Shown here piece after piece: positions 1 through 6,841 of a stretch of 64,000 nucleotides of DNA; position 1 is the stretch's first letter, and the number at the start of each line of letters is the position of its first letter. The stretch is from NCBI RefSeq assembly GCF_024055595.1, contig NZ_JAMXOF010000003.1, positions 434,001-498,000 on the forward strand, read 5' to 3'. A program made the position numbers and the translations under genes. Origin of the DNA: Mucilaginibacter aurantiaciroseus. GTDB taxonomy: Bacteria; Bacteroidota; Bacteroidia; Sphingobacteriales; Sphingobacteriaceae. The notes under the pieces were generated by a model, which ran no database searches, had not been told where the DNA came from, and saw only the letters and a program-made list of their open reading frames with translations.

Positions 1-555
1 ACCCCTTGAATTATTTAGGGGACTAAGTTTTATGCTGTTACTCGCATCTTTCCGGCTGACAATAATTTGGACGTGCATCTGTTCGCCTGGTTTCTGATCG
101 CCTTTTTTTGCATGGCCGTTTTTTACTTCTTCATCTTTGTAGGTATAGTAACGGTGGTTTTCCAGCTTACCAAAATATACCAGGTCTTTATTTCCGTTAA
201 TATTGTTCCGCTTAAAATTTAGGGCGTAATCATCCATCACTTGGTTAGCGTATTGTTTTAAGTGCTGTTTAGCTCCATCTTCACCATACCGTTCCTTTAA
301 GTAGCTAATTTCCTTTTCACTTGGACTGATATTGATTAGAAAAAACTTGGTTTCATCTTTAGATAGCTTGGCGATGTTATTATCAATGGTATATCTCACA
401 TCATAAGGCTGTATATTATTTCGCTCCTGGTTGAACCAGTATTCCGGCTCATTTAGCTTTTCGGCGACATGGTTTTCTTTTTCCAAATAAGTAACAAGCT
501 GCCCACTACTGCCTTTATTGTTACCGGTCTCGTTTTGTGTGATGTTGATATACAT
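1..555 (-). CDS. Mobilisation relaxase, copy 1 (C-terminus cut by window edge)
   Basis: The minus-strand frame starts at the ATG at 553-555 and runs off the left edge. Its N-terminus (MYINITQNETGN...) and most of the visible sequence match the intact copy at 21595-22491. That copy is a Bacteroidota mobilisation protein of the MobB/BtgB-like (DUF5712-like) kind, expected to nick oriT with the BfmA-like partner. It lies 16 bp downstream of the BfmA-like gene, so the two are probably one operon. Conserved stretches include the segment rich in N, K and Y after residue 120 and a GEQMHVQIIVSR histidine motif, the likely metal-binding HxH-type strand. Family assignment is by pattern; the exact Pfam name is uncertain. 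Confidence 0.75.
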   Translation of the reverse strand, partial: MYINITQNETGNNKGSSGQLVTYLEKENHVAEKLNEPEYWFNQERNNIQPYDVRYTIDNNIAKLSKDETKFFLINISPSEKEISYLKERYGEDGAKQHLKQYANQVMDDYALNFKRNNINGNKDLVYFGKLENHRYYTYKDEEVKNGHAKKGDQKPGEQMHVQIIVSRKDASNSIKLSPLNNSRG

Positions 556-571
556 TGGTATAGCTATTATA

Positions 572-1132
572 TTATAAGTTCTTTACCTGCTGCCGTACAT
601 GGCTGGTAAGTTCCTCTTTGTCCGCTTGTTTACTGAAGCCGCTTATTTGCTCCCGGCTTTTAATATAGTATTCCAAAAGGTCGGAGAATTTAGCTTTCAG
701 GATTTTTTTATCATATTGTGATGTATCTAACTTTTGAAGAAATCCAACTATTTGACTAACGTTGGTTGACTGCGTTTTAGAAGTTGCTTTTTGCTCGTCG
801 TTGTGCTTAATGATATTTTCATTAAAAAAGGTGATGATCTTTCCCTGTGCTGCAATCATTCTTTCGCCGTCTTTCTTTATCGGCCTTAATAGTTCTTCTT
901 CTTGGGTTCTTATAAATCCTATGATGTTATCGGTCTTTTTATTCAGCTCTTTCTTTAGCAGTTCATCATTGAGATCCCGTGGGTCTTTCTTGGACTTAAA
1001 AAAATAATCTACCATCGCGATAAAGAAATCCAACTTGGTCAGCCCGGATTTAAGGGCGACTTTTTGCAATTTCTCATCCACACTTATAGAAAATCTTAGC
1101 GTTTTTATTTTATGGCTTCCCTGTTCTTCCAT
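572..1132 (-). CDS. BfmA/BtgA-family mobilisation protein, copy 1
   Basis: A 186-residue protein starting MEEQGSHKIKTLRFSISVD, an N-terminal ribbon-helix-helix-like DNA-binding segment typical of BfmA/BtgA accessory mobilisation proteins. A long helical, probably coiled C-terminal half follows (about residues 60-180). The start at 1132 is preferred over the upstream ATG at 1138 because the second copy (22508-23068) keeps only this Met. The two copies are about 90% identical. It sits between the candidate oriT (1161-1310) and the relaxase, as expected for a relaxosome protein that binds oriT and may also repress its own operon. Confidence 0.8.
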   Translation of the reverse strand: MEEQGSHKIKTLRFSISVDEKLQKVALKSGLTKLDFFIAMVDYFFKSKKDPRDLNDELLKKELNKKTDNIIGFIRTQEEELLRPIKKDGERMIAAQGKIITFFNENIIKHNDEQKATSKTQSTNVSQIVGFLQKLDTSQYDKKILKAKFSDLLEYYIKSREQISGFSKQADKEELTSHVRQQVKNL

Positions 1133-1160
1133 TGTCATATATCCTAATTTCTAAAATCTA

Positions 1161-1310
1161 ACATACCGCCGGGTATGTTAAAATCGGCCTTTAAACGGGT
1201 TAGCGGGGGGCAAAACATACCGTCGGTATGTTGTAAACGGCCTTGCCCCGCAGGGCAAGCGGAAAAAGTCGGGTGCGCCCGACTTCCGCTTGCTCCTCCC
1301 GCTTTCGCGG
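1161..1310. other. Candidate origin of transfer (oriT), copy 1
   Basis: Non-coding stretch between two divergent functions of the mobilisation module, packed with inverted repeats. They are ACATACC/GGTATGT at 1161-1178, a near-perfect ACATACCG-T-CGGTATGT at 1215-1231, CTTGCCC/GGGCAAG at 1242-1259, and AGTCGGG/CCCGACT at 1267-1284 nested in GCGGAA/TTCCGC. Nearly the same block recurs at 23097-23250 upstream of the second bfmA-like gene. That conservation in non-coding DNA, next to relaxase genes, is the reason for calling oriT. The nic site cannot be placed from sequence alone. Confidence 0.55.
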
Positions 1311-1367
1311 TTGGACCTTGCTTTGTTACCAAGCTGCTTATTTTGCCAGTTATACTGATAGCCGATT

Positions 1368-1691
1368 TCATTCGGCTTGCAATCTCCACCCGGCAGGCCA
1401 ATATGCCAAGCTGCCTAACTTCGGATGATAGCTTGGCTGGTAACGGATATACCCATACTCTTCCAGTTCCCTGATGCATTTGTGATAAGTGGCTACCGAT
1501 GCAATCCTGCTATACCCCATTAACTCCCGGCGATTGAAAGAAAACGGGCTGACGAAGCCACCACGCTGCCAGCATACAAATAGCGCGGTAAACAAACTGA
1601 TATGTGTTGCATAAAGGCGCTGGTCTTTACCCATTCGCCGGATTAGTTTACCATAACCCGCTAATTCCTGGGCAACTAATTGGGTTTTCAT
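1368..1691 (-). CDS. Small winged-helix-like protein of the mobilisation module, copy 1
   Basis: About 107 residues. The start at 1691 (MKTQLVAQELAGYGKL) matches the homologue at 23341-23661; the longer frame upstream has no counterpart there. The middle part (HISLFTALFVCW ... RRELMGYSRIASVATYHKCI) reads as a winged helix-turn-helix, like plasmid replication or regulatory proteins, and the end (YIRYQPSYHPKLGS) is strongly conserved in both copies. It overlaps the stop of the upstream HTH gene by 4 bp (ATGA), so the two are translationally coupled. Role unknown; regulator of mobilisation or excision is the best guess. Confidence 0.65.
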   Translation of the reverse strand: MKTQLVAQELAGYGKLIRRMGKDQRLYATHISLFTALFVCWQRGGFVSPFSFNRRELMGYSRIASVATYHKCIRELEEYGYIRYQPSYHPKLGSLAYWPAGWRLQAE

Positions 1692-1951
1692 TGCTGGCTT
1701 CCCTCTAACAGTTTGTGGATGTCTTCCAATTTGTAATACATCATGCCGCCAATTTTGGAATAGCGTAGTGTGCCGTTTATCCGCAAGTTTTGTAGTGTGC
1801 CTGGTGAAATGTTTAGTAGCTTTCTGACCTCTACACTTTTCAGCCATTGTTTGCTTTGCCCTTGCCCCGGCTTAACAATTTGTTTGATTTCGGTTAACAG
1901 GTCGTTTTTAAACTCCCGTAAATCTTGCTTGGTGATTAATTCCACATTCAT
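1688..1951 (-). CDS. Excisionase-like helix-turn-helix protein, copy 1
   Basis: 87 residues. The C-terminal half (WLKSVEVRKLLNISPGTLQNLR ... KLEDIHKLLEG) is the MerR/excisionase-type HTH_17 domain common in Bacteroidota mobile elements. The N-terminal half is a short charged helix. Homologue at 23658-23921. Such proteins usually act as recombination directionality factors or regulators of excision and mobilisation; which applies here cannot be decided. Confidence 0.75.
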   Translation of the reverse strand: MNVELITKQDLREFKNDLLTEIKQIVKPGQGQSKQWLKSVEVRKLLNISPGTLQNLRINGTLRYSKIGGMMYYKLEDIHKLLEGSQQ

Positions 1952-1964
1952 CTTTCGTCCTCCT

Positions 1965-2234
1965 TTAGTCTTTAATTTTTGTTGTCATGATTTTGAGCAC
2001 TTCGCTCTTTTTGAAGTAAACCCGTTTGTGCAGGCGCAAAAATGGCAACCCCTTTTTCATCCAGTCGGTGAGTGTAACCAGCGACACACCTAATTCGGCG
2101 GCCAATTCTTGTTTAGACAAAAGCCGTTCTTCCTGTGGTGGCAGTGTGCTGCCTGTTCTGAAATGTTCCTGTAGTTCTGCCCTGACGGCTTCCCGGATGC
2201 ACTGACTTAGCGCTTCGTTGTTAATGATTTCCAT
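1965..2234 (-). CDS. Second excisionase-like HTH protein
   Basis: 89 residues with an HTH_17-type domain (LSKQELAAELGVSLVTLTDWMKKGLPFLRLHKRVYFKKSEVLK), preceded by a helical N-terminus. It lies 13 bp upstream of the next HTH gene in the same direction. It has no counterpart in the second mobilisation module near 24 kb, so it is either an addition in copy 1 or a loss in copy 2. Likely a DNA-binding regulator or directionality factor of the element. Confidence 0.72.
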   Translation of the reverse strand: MEIINNEALSQCIREAVRAELQEHFRTGSTLPPQEERLLSKQELAAELGVSLVTLTDWMKKGLPFLRLHKRVYFKKSEVLKIMTTKIKD

Positions 2235-2407
2235 AGCCTTTGATTTTGGCTCAAAGGTGAGTTATGAAGCAATAAGAATATGACCACTCAAATCTGAGTG
2301 GTTAAAAAGGAGGTGTTTATGGCAAGTTGAATTATGGTGTAAACAATTCAATATCAAATTGATACTGCGTTTGCGAATTGGTTATGGTTAAGCTGGTGTA
2401 GAAAAAA

Positions 2408-3169
2408 TTAACTATACTTTTTGGCCTGGCCGATATGATAGAGCTTGGATTTTGCAGGAATTGGGGAGTGCTTATCGCCAGGTTCTCGTTTATCACCGGG
2501 AAAATAACGACGTATTGTTTCAAAATTAATCTCTTGCTCGCCCTCCCGGAAATACTTGCAAATCATCTTCATCCATACACTTTGTGTTTGTGATAACAAT
2601 AATTCTTTACCGTTAGGCAGTTTGATTTCCTGTAACTGCAAATACAAATCTAAGAGGGTATTTCGGTAACCATCTGCGATATTGATGTAGTCCGAAGTTT
2701 CCAATTTACGGGCATCCTTTAATTCTTGTTTAGCTTCGCCTAATTGGTTTTTAAGCTTTAGGATTTCTTCCTGTTGTTCGGCTATAATGGTGTCTTTGGA
2801 TTTATCAGTGTTCCATTGGTCAATGGACTTCATAAATTCCGTAAATCCTTTTAGTACCTCCTTATTTTTAACATCGGTACCATGATTTGAATTGTAGCGA
2901 TCTTTTACTTTTAGTCCACCCAGCTCATCTGAAACGATACCATATAAGTGCTGAAAAAACTCTTGCTCTTGGCCATTTTCATTATGGTTGAAAAAATAGT
3001 CTAAGTGGTATTTATAAAAAGTTGGATAATCGCTTTCTTTAAGATGATACAAGCGGTAAAGCACATGGTTATCTTCAAACTCTTTAGGCCAAAACAGCGG
3101 TCGACCTACGTCGAATGTGTATTTTGTAAAATCGAAACGGTGGCGGTGTTTGAAGTAAGTGCGTTTCAT
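2408..3169 (-). CDS. Conserved hypothetical protein of the mobilisable element, copy 1
   Basis: 253 residues, no recognised domain. It shares its plan with the 252-residue protein at 24071-24829: an N-terminal YFKxRxxFDF ... DIGRPLF block, a central coiled coil (about residues 125-155, rich in E, K, L and Q), and a C-terminal block ending W-K-M-I-x-K-Y-F followed by a short basic tail. The copies are much more diverged than the flanking relaxase genes. Position at the start of each mobilisation module suggests a replication or regulatory function for the excised circle; this is inference only. Confidence 0.6.
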   Translation of the reverse strand: MKRTYFKHRHRFDFTKYTFDVGRPLFWPKEFEDNHVLYRLYHLKESDYPTFYKYHLDYFFNHNENGQEQEFFQHLYGIVSDELGGLKVKDRYNSNHGTDVKNKEVLKGFTEFMKSIDQWNTDKSKDTIIAEQQEEILKLKNQLGEAKQELKDARKLETSDYINIADGYRNTLLDLYLQLQEIKLPNGKELLLSQTQSVWMKMICKYFREGEQEINFETIRRYFPGDKREPGDKHSPIPAKSKLYHIGQAKKYS

Positions 3170-3223
3170 AGTTGATTGTTTTTAAATTCAAACCCCTATT
3201 CAACTACTTTGTTTAAACGTTGG

Positions 3224-4174
3224 CTATCCCAGGATAGTGTATCGGTTGTCCATCAAGGTTTTATAGGCCGTTTTGTATTCATCGGATAGAAATGATCGTT
3301 CCAGCCATTCATAAGCTATTTGGCGATTTTTGATAAATCGATCAAAAACATTTCTAATCTGCATTGAGTTCAATCCAAGTCCTTCGGCCAGGTGTATGAA
3401 TTGTTCCAGCTTTAACTTCTTTTTTTTGCCTTCAAGTGTTAATGCCAACTCTTCATCATCAGCGGGATTTACTATGGCCACGTTCAGCAGGTCGTAAGCT
3501 GGTGCCAAAGTCCAGTTTCCTTTGCCATTGATCATGGAGAAATTTTTTAAATGCATATCGTTGTTACCGGTAAGGTAACTAAATACAACAAGTTCGAAAT
3601 AGTAGGACTGGTCGAGTAAGGTATTATTTGAATAAGTACCCAGGGCTTTACCGACGCGTTCCATTGAGCCTTTGTATTTATCAAATGCTTCCAGGATTTG
3701 GAACATATCAAGCATGTGTATTTTCCCCCCATCATTGGTACGGTCTATTCGCTTAGTTATATAAGCCAGTTCTCCCGATGCCAATCGAATCAAACTGGAG
3801 GGTACAGTACGAATGCTAAAAGCCTCTTCTGCTATTCGCATTGTAGCATGTTCATTTTGGGGCATTTCCGGGTAATCAGGGGATGGTGGTTTGAATATGT
3901 AATTACCGCCTAATGCGCCTACAACTGTCAGTCTGCCACCCGGGCCGTTATCTAAAGCTTCCTTTACAATAGTAAGTGATAATTTGGGCTGTACGCCAGG
4001 TACGGCTACGCTACGTTCCACTACATTCTTAGCCAGTTCTGTCATTTGGTCTAAGGAGTAATTAAAAAGTGGCGGGGTTTTGCTGCCAAAAAATTTCAGG
4101 CTGCAACGCTCATGAAAATCACTGGTATCCGCTTTATCAAGCGGTTCGTAGCAGTATAGGCACTTTTTACTCAT
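3224..4174 (-). CDS. HipT-like kinase toxin (HipA C-terminal domain)
   Basis: HipA-fold Ser/Thr kinase of a three-gene HipBST-type module. From the Met at 4174 the protein starts MSKKCLYCYEPL with a small zinc-ribbon-like Cys motif (CxxC ... HERC). The glycine-rich loop reads SVAVPGVQPKLSL. The catalytic loop is GNNDMHLKNF and the metal-binding segment APAYDLL, both as in HipA kinases. It lacks the HipA N-terminal subdomain, which is encoded by the preceding gene. The start at 4174 gives an 8-bp overlap with that gene's stop, better than the upstream ATG at 4198. Family members phosphorylate aminoacyl-tRNA synthetases and stop growth; the substrate here is unknown. The loop position that carries autophosphorylated serines in characterised HipA/HipT appears to be A and P here. 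Confidence 0.85.
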   Translation of the reverse strand: MSKKCLYCYEPLDKADTSDFHERCSLKFFGSKTPPLFNYSLDQMTELAKNVVERSVAVPGVQPKLSLTIVKEALDNGPGGRLTVVGALGGNYIFKPPSPDYPEMPQNEHATMRIAEEAFSIRTVPSSLIRLASGELAYITKRIDRTNDGGKIHMLDMFQILEAFDKYKGSMERVGKALGTYSNNTLLDQSYYFELVVFSYLTGNNDMHLKNFSMINGKGNWTLAPAYDLLNVAIVNPADDEELALTLEGKKKKLKLEQFIHLAEGLGLNSMQIRNVFDRFIKNRQIAYEWLERSFLSDEYKTAYKTLMDNRYTILG

Positions 4175-4499
4175 TTTCATCATGGATAGGTATAACACTT
4201 ACTGCACCAATACAATTTTGACAACAGGCCAGTAGTAAACCCATACGGTCATTTGTATTGATTTTCCAACTTTTTGAAGCGATGTCCAACAGCCATCCTT
4301 CGGGTATCAGTCCTTCAAAAAACGGGAAAAGCCTTTTATCTGTATAAGGCTTGCCCGTTACCGGCATAGTGAAGGTAATGAATTGACTGGGGTAAGCCTT
4401 GACATAGGAATCCAAATATTGAAATACGTAGATTCCTTCATCGGTTTCCGTTAGCTTACCGGCTTCGGTGTCCTTATAATATATGGCTGCTTGTCTCAT
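4167..4499 (-). CDS. HipS-like protein (stand-alone HipA N-terminal domain)
   Basis: 110 residues corresponding to the HipA N-terminal subdomain: AAIYYKDTEAGKLTET ... FTMPVTGKPY ... LFPFFEGLIPEGWLLD, the last being the conserved FxxLLPEG-type block. In the E. coli O127 HipBST system the equivalent small protein is the antitoxin that binds and inhibits HipT; by analogy this one may neutralise the kinase at 3224-4174. Its start overlaps the hipB stop by 4 bp and its stop overlaps the kinase start by 8 bp, so all three are one translationally coupled operon. Confidence 0.82.
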   Translation of the reverse strand: MRQAAIYYKDTEAGKLTETDEGIYVFQYLDSYVKAYPSQFITFTMPVTGKPYTDKRLFPFFEGLIPEGWLLDIASKSWKINTNDRMGLLLACCQNCIGAVSVIPIHDENE

Positions 4500-4729
4500 G
4501 GTCTAAAGTCTTTGTCAGGTGGTGACAATTCTTTGCTATCGGCTGGAGCCAGCTCGTGTCCGAACATTTTCAACACCTGATTAGCTTTCTCCAGGTTAAG
4601 GTTTCCCTTTCCTTGTTCAATCTTGCGAATAACTGTTAGTGCTACGCCGGCTCTTGCGGCGAAGTCTTCCTGAGTTAATTCCGCTTCCTTTCTTTTTTGC
4701 TTTACAAATTCTGCCAGCGATTTCATCAT
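4496..4729 (-). CDS. HipB-like XRE-family DNA-binding protein
   Basis: 77 residues with a Cro/C1-type helix-turn-helix (VKQKRKEAELTQEDFAARAG ... VIRKIEQGKGN). The C-terminal tail is rich in acid and proline and could reach the kinase. First gene of the hipBST operon. Ten bases upstream begins an array of four 18-bp palindromes at 39-40-bp spacing (4740-4875), which are the probable operators through which this protein represses its own operon. Confidence 0.85.
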   Translation of the reverse strand: MMKSLAEFVKQKRKEAELTQEDFAARAGVALTVIRKIEQGKGNLNLEKANQVLKMFGHELAPADSKELSPPDKDFRP

Positions 4730-4739
4730 AATACTATAC

Positions 4740-4875
4740 TATATGCAAATACATATAACAAATCAAATATAGACATAATTATATGTATTTGCATATAAAA
4801 AAGATTTAACAATAAATTTATATGTAATTGCATATAAACCACTAATAGTTTATATTTTATATGTAAATGCATATA
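4740..4875. promoter_or_regulatory. Four phased palindromic operators upstream of hipBST
   Basis: Four copies of TATATG-N6-CATATA lie at 4740-4757, 4780-4797, 4819-4836 and 4858-4875. The central six bases differ (CAAATA, TATTTG, TAATTG, TAAATG) while both arms are invariant. Centres are 40, 39 and 39 bp apart, close to four helical turns, so all would face the same side of the DNA. This arrangement suits cooperative or looped binding by HipB dimers. Seen directly in the sequence; the link to HipB is inference from position. Confidence 0.8.
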
Positions 4876-4910
4876 ACTGAATGGTCTTAAAACTCCTAAA
4901 AGTGCGTGCG

Positions 4911-4949
4911 AAAACTATAATAAAGCTGTGAGGTAAAACTATAATAAAG
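4911..4949. repeat. 15-bp direct repeat near the right end of element 1
   Basis: AAAACTATAATAAAG occurs at 4911-4925 and again at 4935-4949, period 24 bp. It lies between the hip operators and the attachment site in an otherwise non-coding stretch (4876-5137). Possible recombinase or excisionase accessory sites; no other support. Confidence 0.45.
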
Positions 4950-5069
4950 AACGATTTTAGTTTAGTCCTATGATTGAAAGACCTTTTTAAACACAAATCA
5001 TTATGCTATAAATGATATATTTTGTATATTTGATGTATATCATTTGCACTCAATTAGTTGCAAAAAAAT

Positions 5070-5087
5070 GGTGAGCCTTTGGTGAGC
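5070..5087. repeat. GGTGAGC direct repeats, candidate integrase arm sites (element 1 right end)
   Basis: GGTGAGC at 5070-5076 and 5081-5087, 11 bp apart, about 50 bp left of the attachment core. The same heptamer pair is found at 34690-34708 to the right of the second attachment core. Tyrosine recombinases of this kind bind short direct repeats flanking the core, so these are candidate arm-type sites of an integrase other than the one at 5412. Confidence 0.45.
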
Positions 5088-5137
5088 AGCCGGTTTTTAG
5101 AAAGTAAAAACATTGATTTTCAACGATATAAGGCATA

Positions 5138-5161
5138 GGTTCGAGTCCCGTCCATTCCGCT
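5138..5161 (+). other. Attachment site (tRNA 3'-end core), left boundary of element 2
   Basis: A 24-bp segment beginning GGTTCGAGTCCC and ending CCATTCCGCT, matching a tRNA T-loop and acceptor 3' strand. It recurs with one difference (G to A) at 34565-34588. The upstream bases do not complete a T-stem (CATAG against CCCGT), so this is a recombined tRNA end and not a full tRNA gene. An integrase gene starts 250 bp to the right and a terminator hairpin follows directly, as expected for DNA integrated at a tRNA 3' end. Confidence 0.75.
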
Positions 5162-5181
5162 TTTTCAATAGCAAAATTGAC

Positions 5182-5218
5182 AAAAACCCCTTAAATGATA
5201 TCATTTAAGGGGTTTTTT
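5182..5218 (+). terminator. Rho-independent terminator after the tRNA-like end
   Basis: Perfect palindrome with arms AAAAACCCCTTAAATGAT / ATCATTTAAGGGGTTTTT followed by TTG. A hairpin of different sequence but identical placement lies after the second attachment core (34611-34646), so it is carried with the attachment region and probably ends tRNA transcription. Confidence 0.75.
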
Positions 5219-5262
5219 GTTTTTAGAACATACCAAAATATGCATCTTTTAGCATCCTAAAA

Positions 5263-5310
5263 GGGAGTAATTCGGGAGTTCGTTGCCAGTCTGCTGCTAA
5301 CTCCCGAATT
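5263..5310. repeat. GGGAGT repeats and inverted repeat, candidate integrase arm sites of element 2
   Basis: GGGAGTAATTCGGGAGTT at 5263-5280 holds two GGGAGT units 11 bp apart. Its AATTCGGGAGTT half is repeated in inverted form as AACTCCCGAATT at 5299-5310. Placement between the attachment core and the integrase gene suggests arm-type binding sites or an operator for the integrase. Confidence 0.45.
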
Positions 5311-5411
5311 AGCTCATAATAAATTGATTTACAACGTGTTCAACCATTGAACATCTTGATTTGAGATGATTAATTAATCACATTTGTTTCACTATTAATT
5401 AGTCAATTATT

Positions 5412-6629
5412 ATGAGAACTACACTCACATTGCTTTTCTCCATGAGAAAGCCAAAAAATTATCAATCAGGCGACATGCCAATTTACTTGCGCATTACTGT
5501 TGATGGTAAACGCGCCGAAGTCGCTATAAGTAGAAAATTTGACCCTTCACGATGGGACACACACTTAGGCCGTGCTATAGGCACCAAAGCGGATGCGAAA
5601 GCTTTAAACTCTTATTTGGAAGGCGTACAAGGCAAATTGCATGAGTTGCACCGCCAAATGACAGAAGCGGATGCAAACACAACCGCAGAAACTTTAAAAA
5701 ACCGTTTTATCGGAAAGATTGAAAAGGCCAGGACACTTATAACCGTATTTGAAGATCACAATCAAAAGATGAAAAGCCTGGTAGGTCAGGAATTTGAGAA
5801 AAGCACTTTGCAGCGTTATGAAACCGCCTTGATGCACACAAAGGACTTTATGCAATGGCAACATAGCGTTTCGGACATACCTATTACAAAGATCAACTTC
5901 GCTTTCCTCAATGATTTTGAATACTACTTGCGGAGTGTACGTAAATGCGCTAATAACTCTGCAATTAAATACATTAAGAACTTGGGTAAAATTGTTCGTA
6001 TCTGTTTAGGGAATGGTTGGCTTACTGTTGATCCTTACCTGAATTATAAACCTAAAACAAAAGCTGTTCACCGGGATGTGCTGACTAAAGAAGAATTAGA
6101 CAGGCTAATAAAAAAGAAATTCGACATTGAGCGGTTAAATGTAGTAAGAGATGTATTTGTCTTTTGCTGTTACACCGGCTTAGCCTATGTTGATGTACAT
6201 AAATTAAAACGCTCAGAACTGGTTAAAGGCATCGACGGCAATCTATGGATTTACATCAGCCGTAAAAAAACAGACACTTTATCAAGGATTCCCGTTTTGC
6301 CTGCTGCGCTATCAGTTATAGAGTCCTACAACGATCATCCTCAATGCATAGCAGAAGATTCTTTGCTGCCCGTAATGAGCAATCAAAAGATGAATGCCTA
6401 TTTAAAGGAAATTGCCGACCTCTCCAAGATCAATAAGCTATTGACTTTCCATATTGCCCGGCATACGTTTGCAACCACTGTAACCCTTAATAATGGCGTT
6501 CCTATCGAAAGTGTGGCCAAGATGATGGGACATACCAGTATCAAAACCACGCAGATTTATGCTAAAGTTATGGATCATAAGATAAGTTCGGATATGCAGC
6601 TATTGAGAGAAAAGCTTATTACAGGTTAA
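5412..6629 (+). CDS. Tyrosine recombinase/integrase of element 2
   Basis: 405 residues, usual size for Bacteroidota element integrases. The N-terminus (TLTLLFSMRKPK ... RITVDGKRAEV ... DPSRWD) is the arm-binding domain, followed by a SAM-like core-binding domain (about 110-200) and a catalytic domain. Catalytic positions seen: K in SRKKTDTLSRIPV, HIARH (H-x-x-R), the GHTSIKTTQIYAKV box with the second His and the nucleophilic Tyr. The first catalytic Arg position reads YTGLAYVDV, Ala instead of Arg, a substitution reminiscent of the Ser found in Bacteroides IntDOT. It lies 250 bp right of the attachment core and reads away from it. It should carry out integration and excision of the 5138-34588 element. 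Confidence 0.9.
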   Translation: MRTTLTLLFSMRKPKNYQSGDMPIYLRITVDGKRAEVAISRKFDPSRWDTHLGRAIGTKADAKALNSYLEGVQGKLHELHRQMTEADANTTAETLKNRFIGKIEKARTLITVFEDHNQKMKSLVGQEFEKSTLQRYETALMHTKDFMQWQHSVSDIPITKINFAFLNDFEYYLRSVRKCANNSAIKYIKNLGKIVRICLGNGWLTVDPYLNYKPKTKAVHRDVLTKEELDRLIKKKFDIERLNVVRDVFVFCCYTGLAYVDVHKLKRSELVKGIDGNLWIYISRKKTDTLSRIPVLPAALSVIESYNDHPQCIAEDSLLPVMSNQKMNAYLKEIADLSKINKLLTFHIARHTFATTVTLNNGVPIESVAKMMGHTSIKTTQIYAKVMDHKISSDMQLLREKLITG

Positions 6630-6841
6630 TCAAGGATTATTCAACTGTCATGGAACTTTTGATTGGCTCTCTAACTGGCAAAAAGCAATAATTCGAAAAA
6701 TCCGAATTGTTGCTTTTGTTATAAGCTATAGATTTGCTATCATGCATAACATTTTAACACTCTTACTTAATATGGTACATTTGTATATTCAGGAATCAAT
6801 ATAAAATATTTACACTAATACTATAATGTGTTTTCCGTAAT

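Noticed and set aside
1175..1474. Overlapping plus- and minus-strand open frames over the repeat-rich block
   Set aside because: They are products of GC-rich inverted repeats, have low-complexity sequence, and are not kept between the two copies, whereas the DNA palindromes are.
4740..4875. A CRISPR array
   Set aside because: The repeats are 18-bp palindromes with only 21-22 bp of AT-rich spacing and no cas genes; operator array fits better.
5131..5161. A tRNA gene at the attachment site
   Set aside because: Only the T-loop and 3' acceptor strand are present; the T-stem cannot pair and no D-arm or anticodon arm lies upstream, at either copy.
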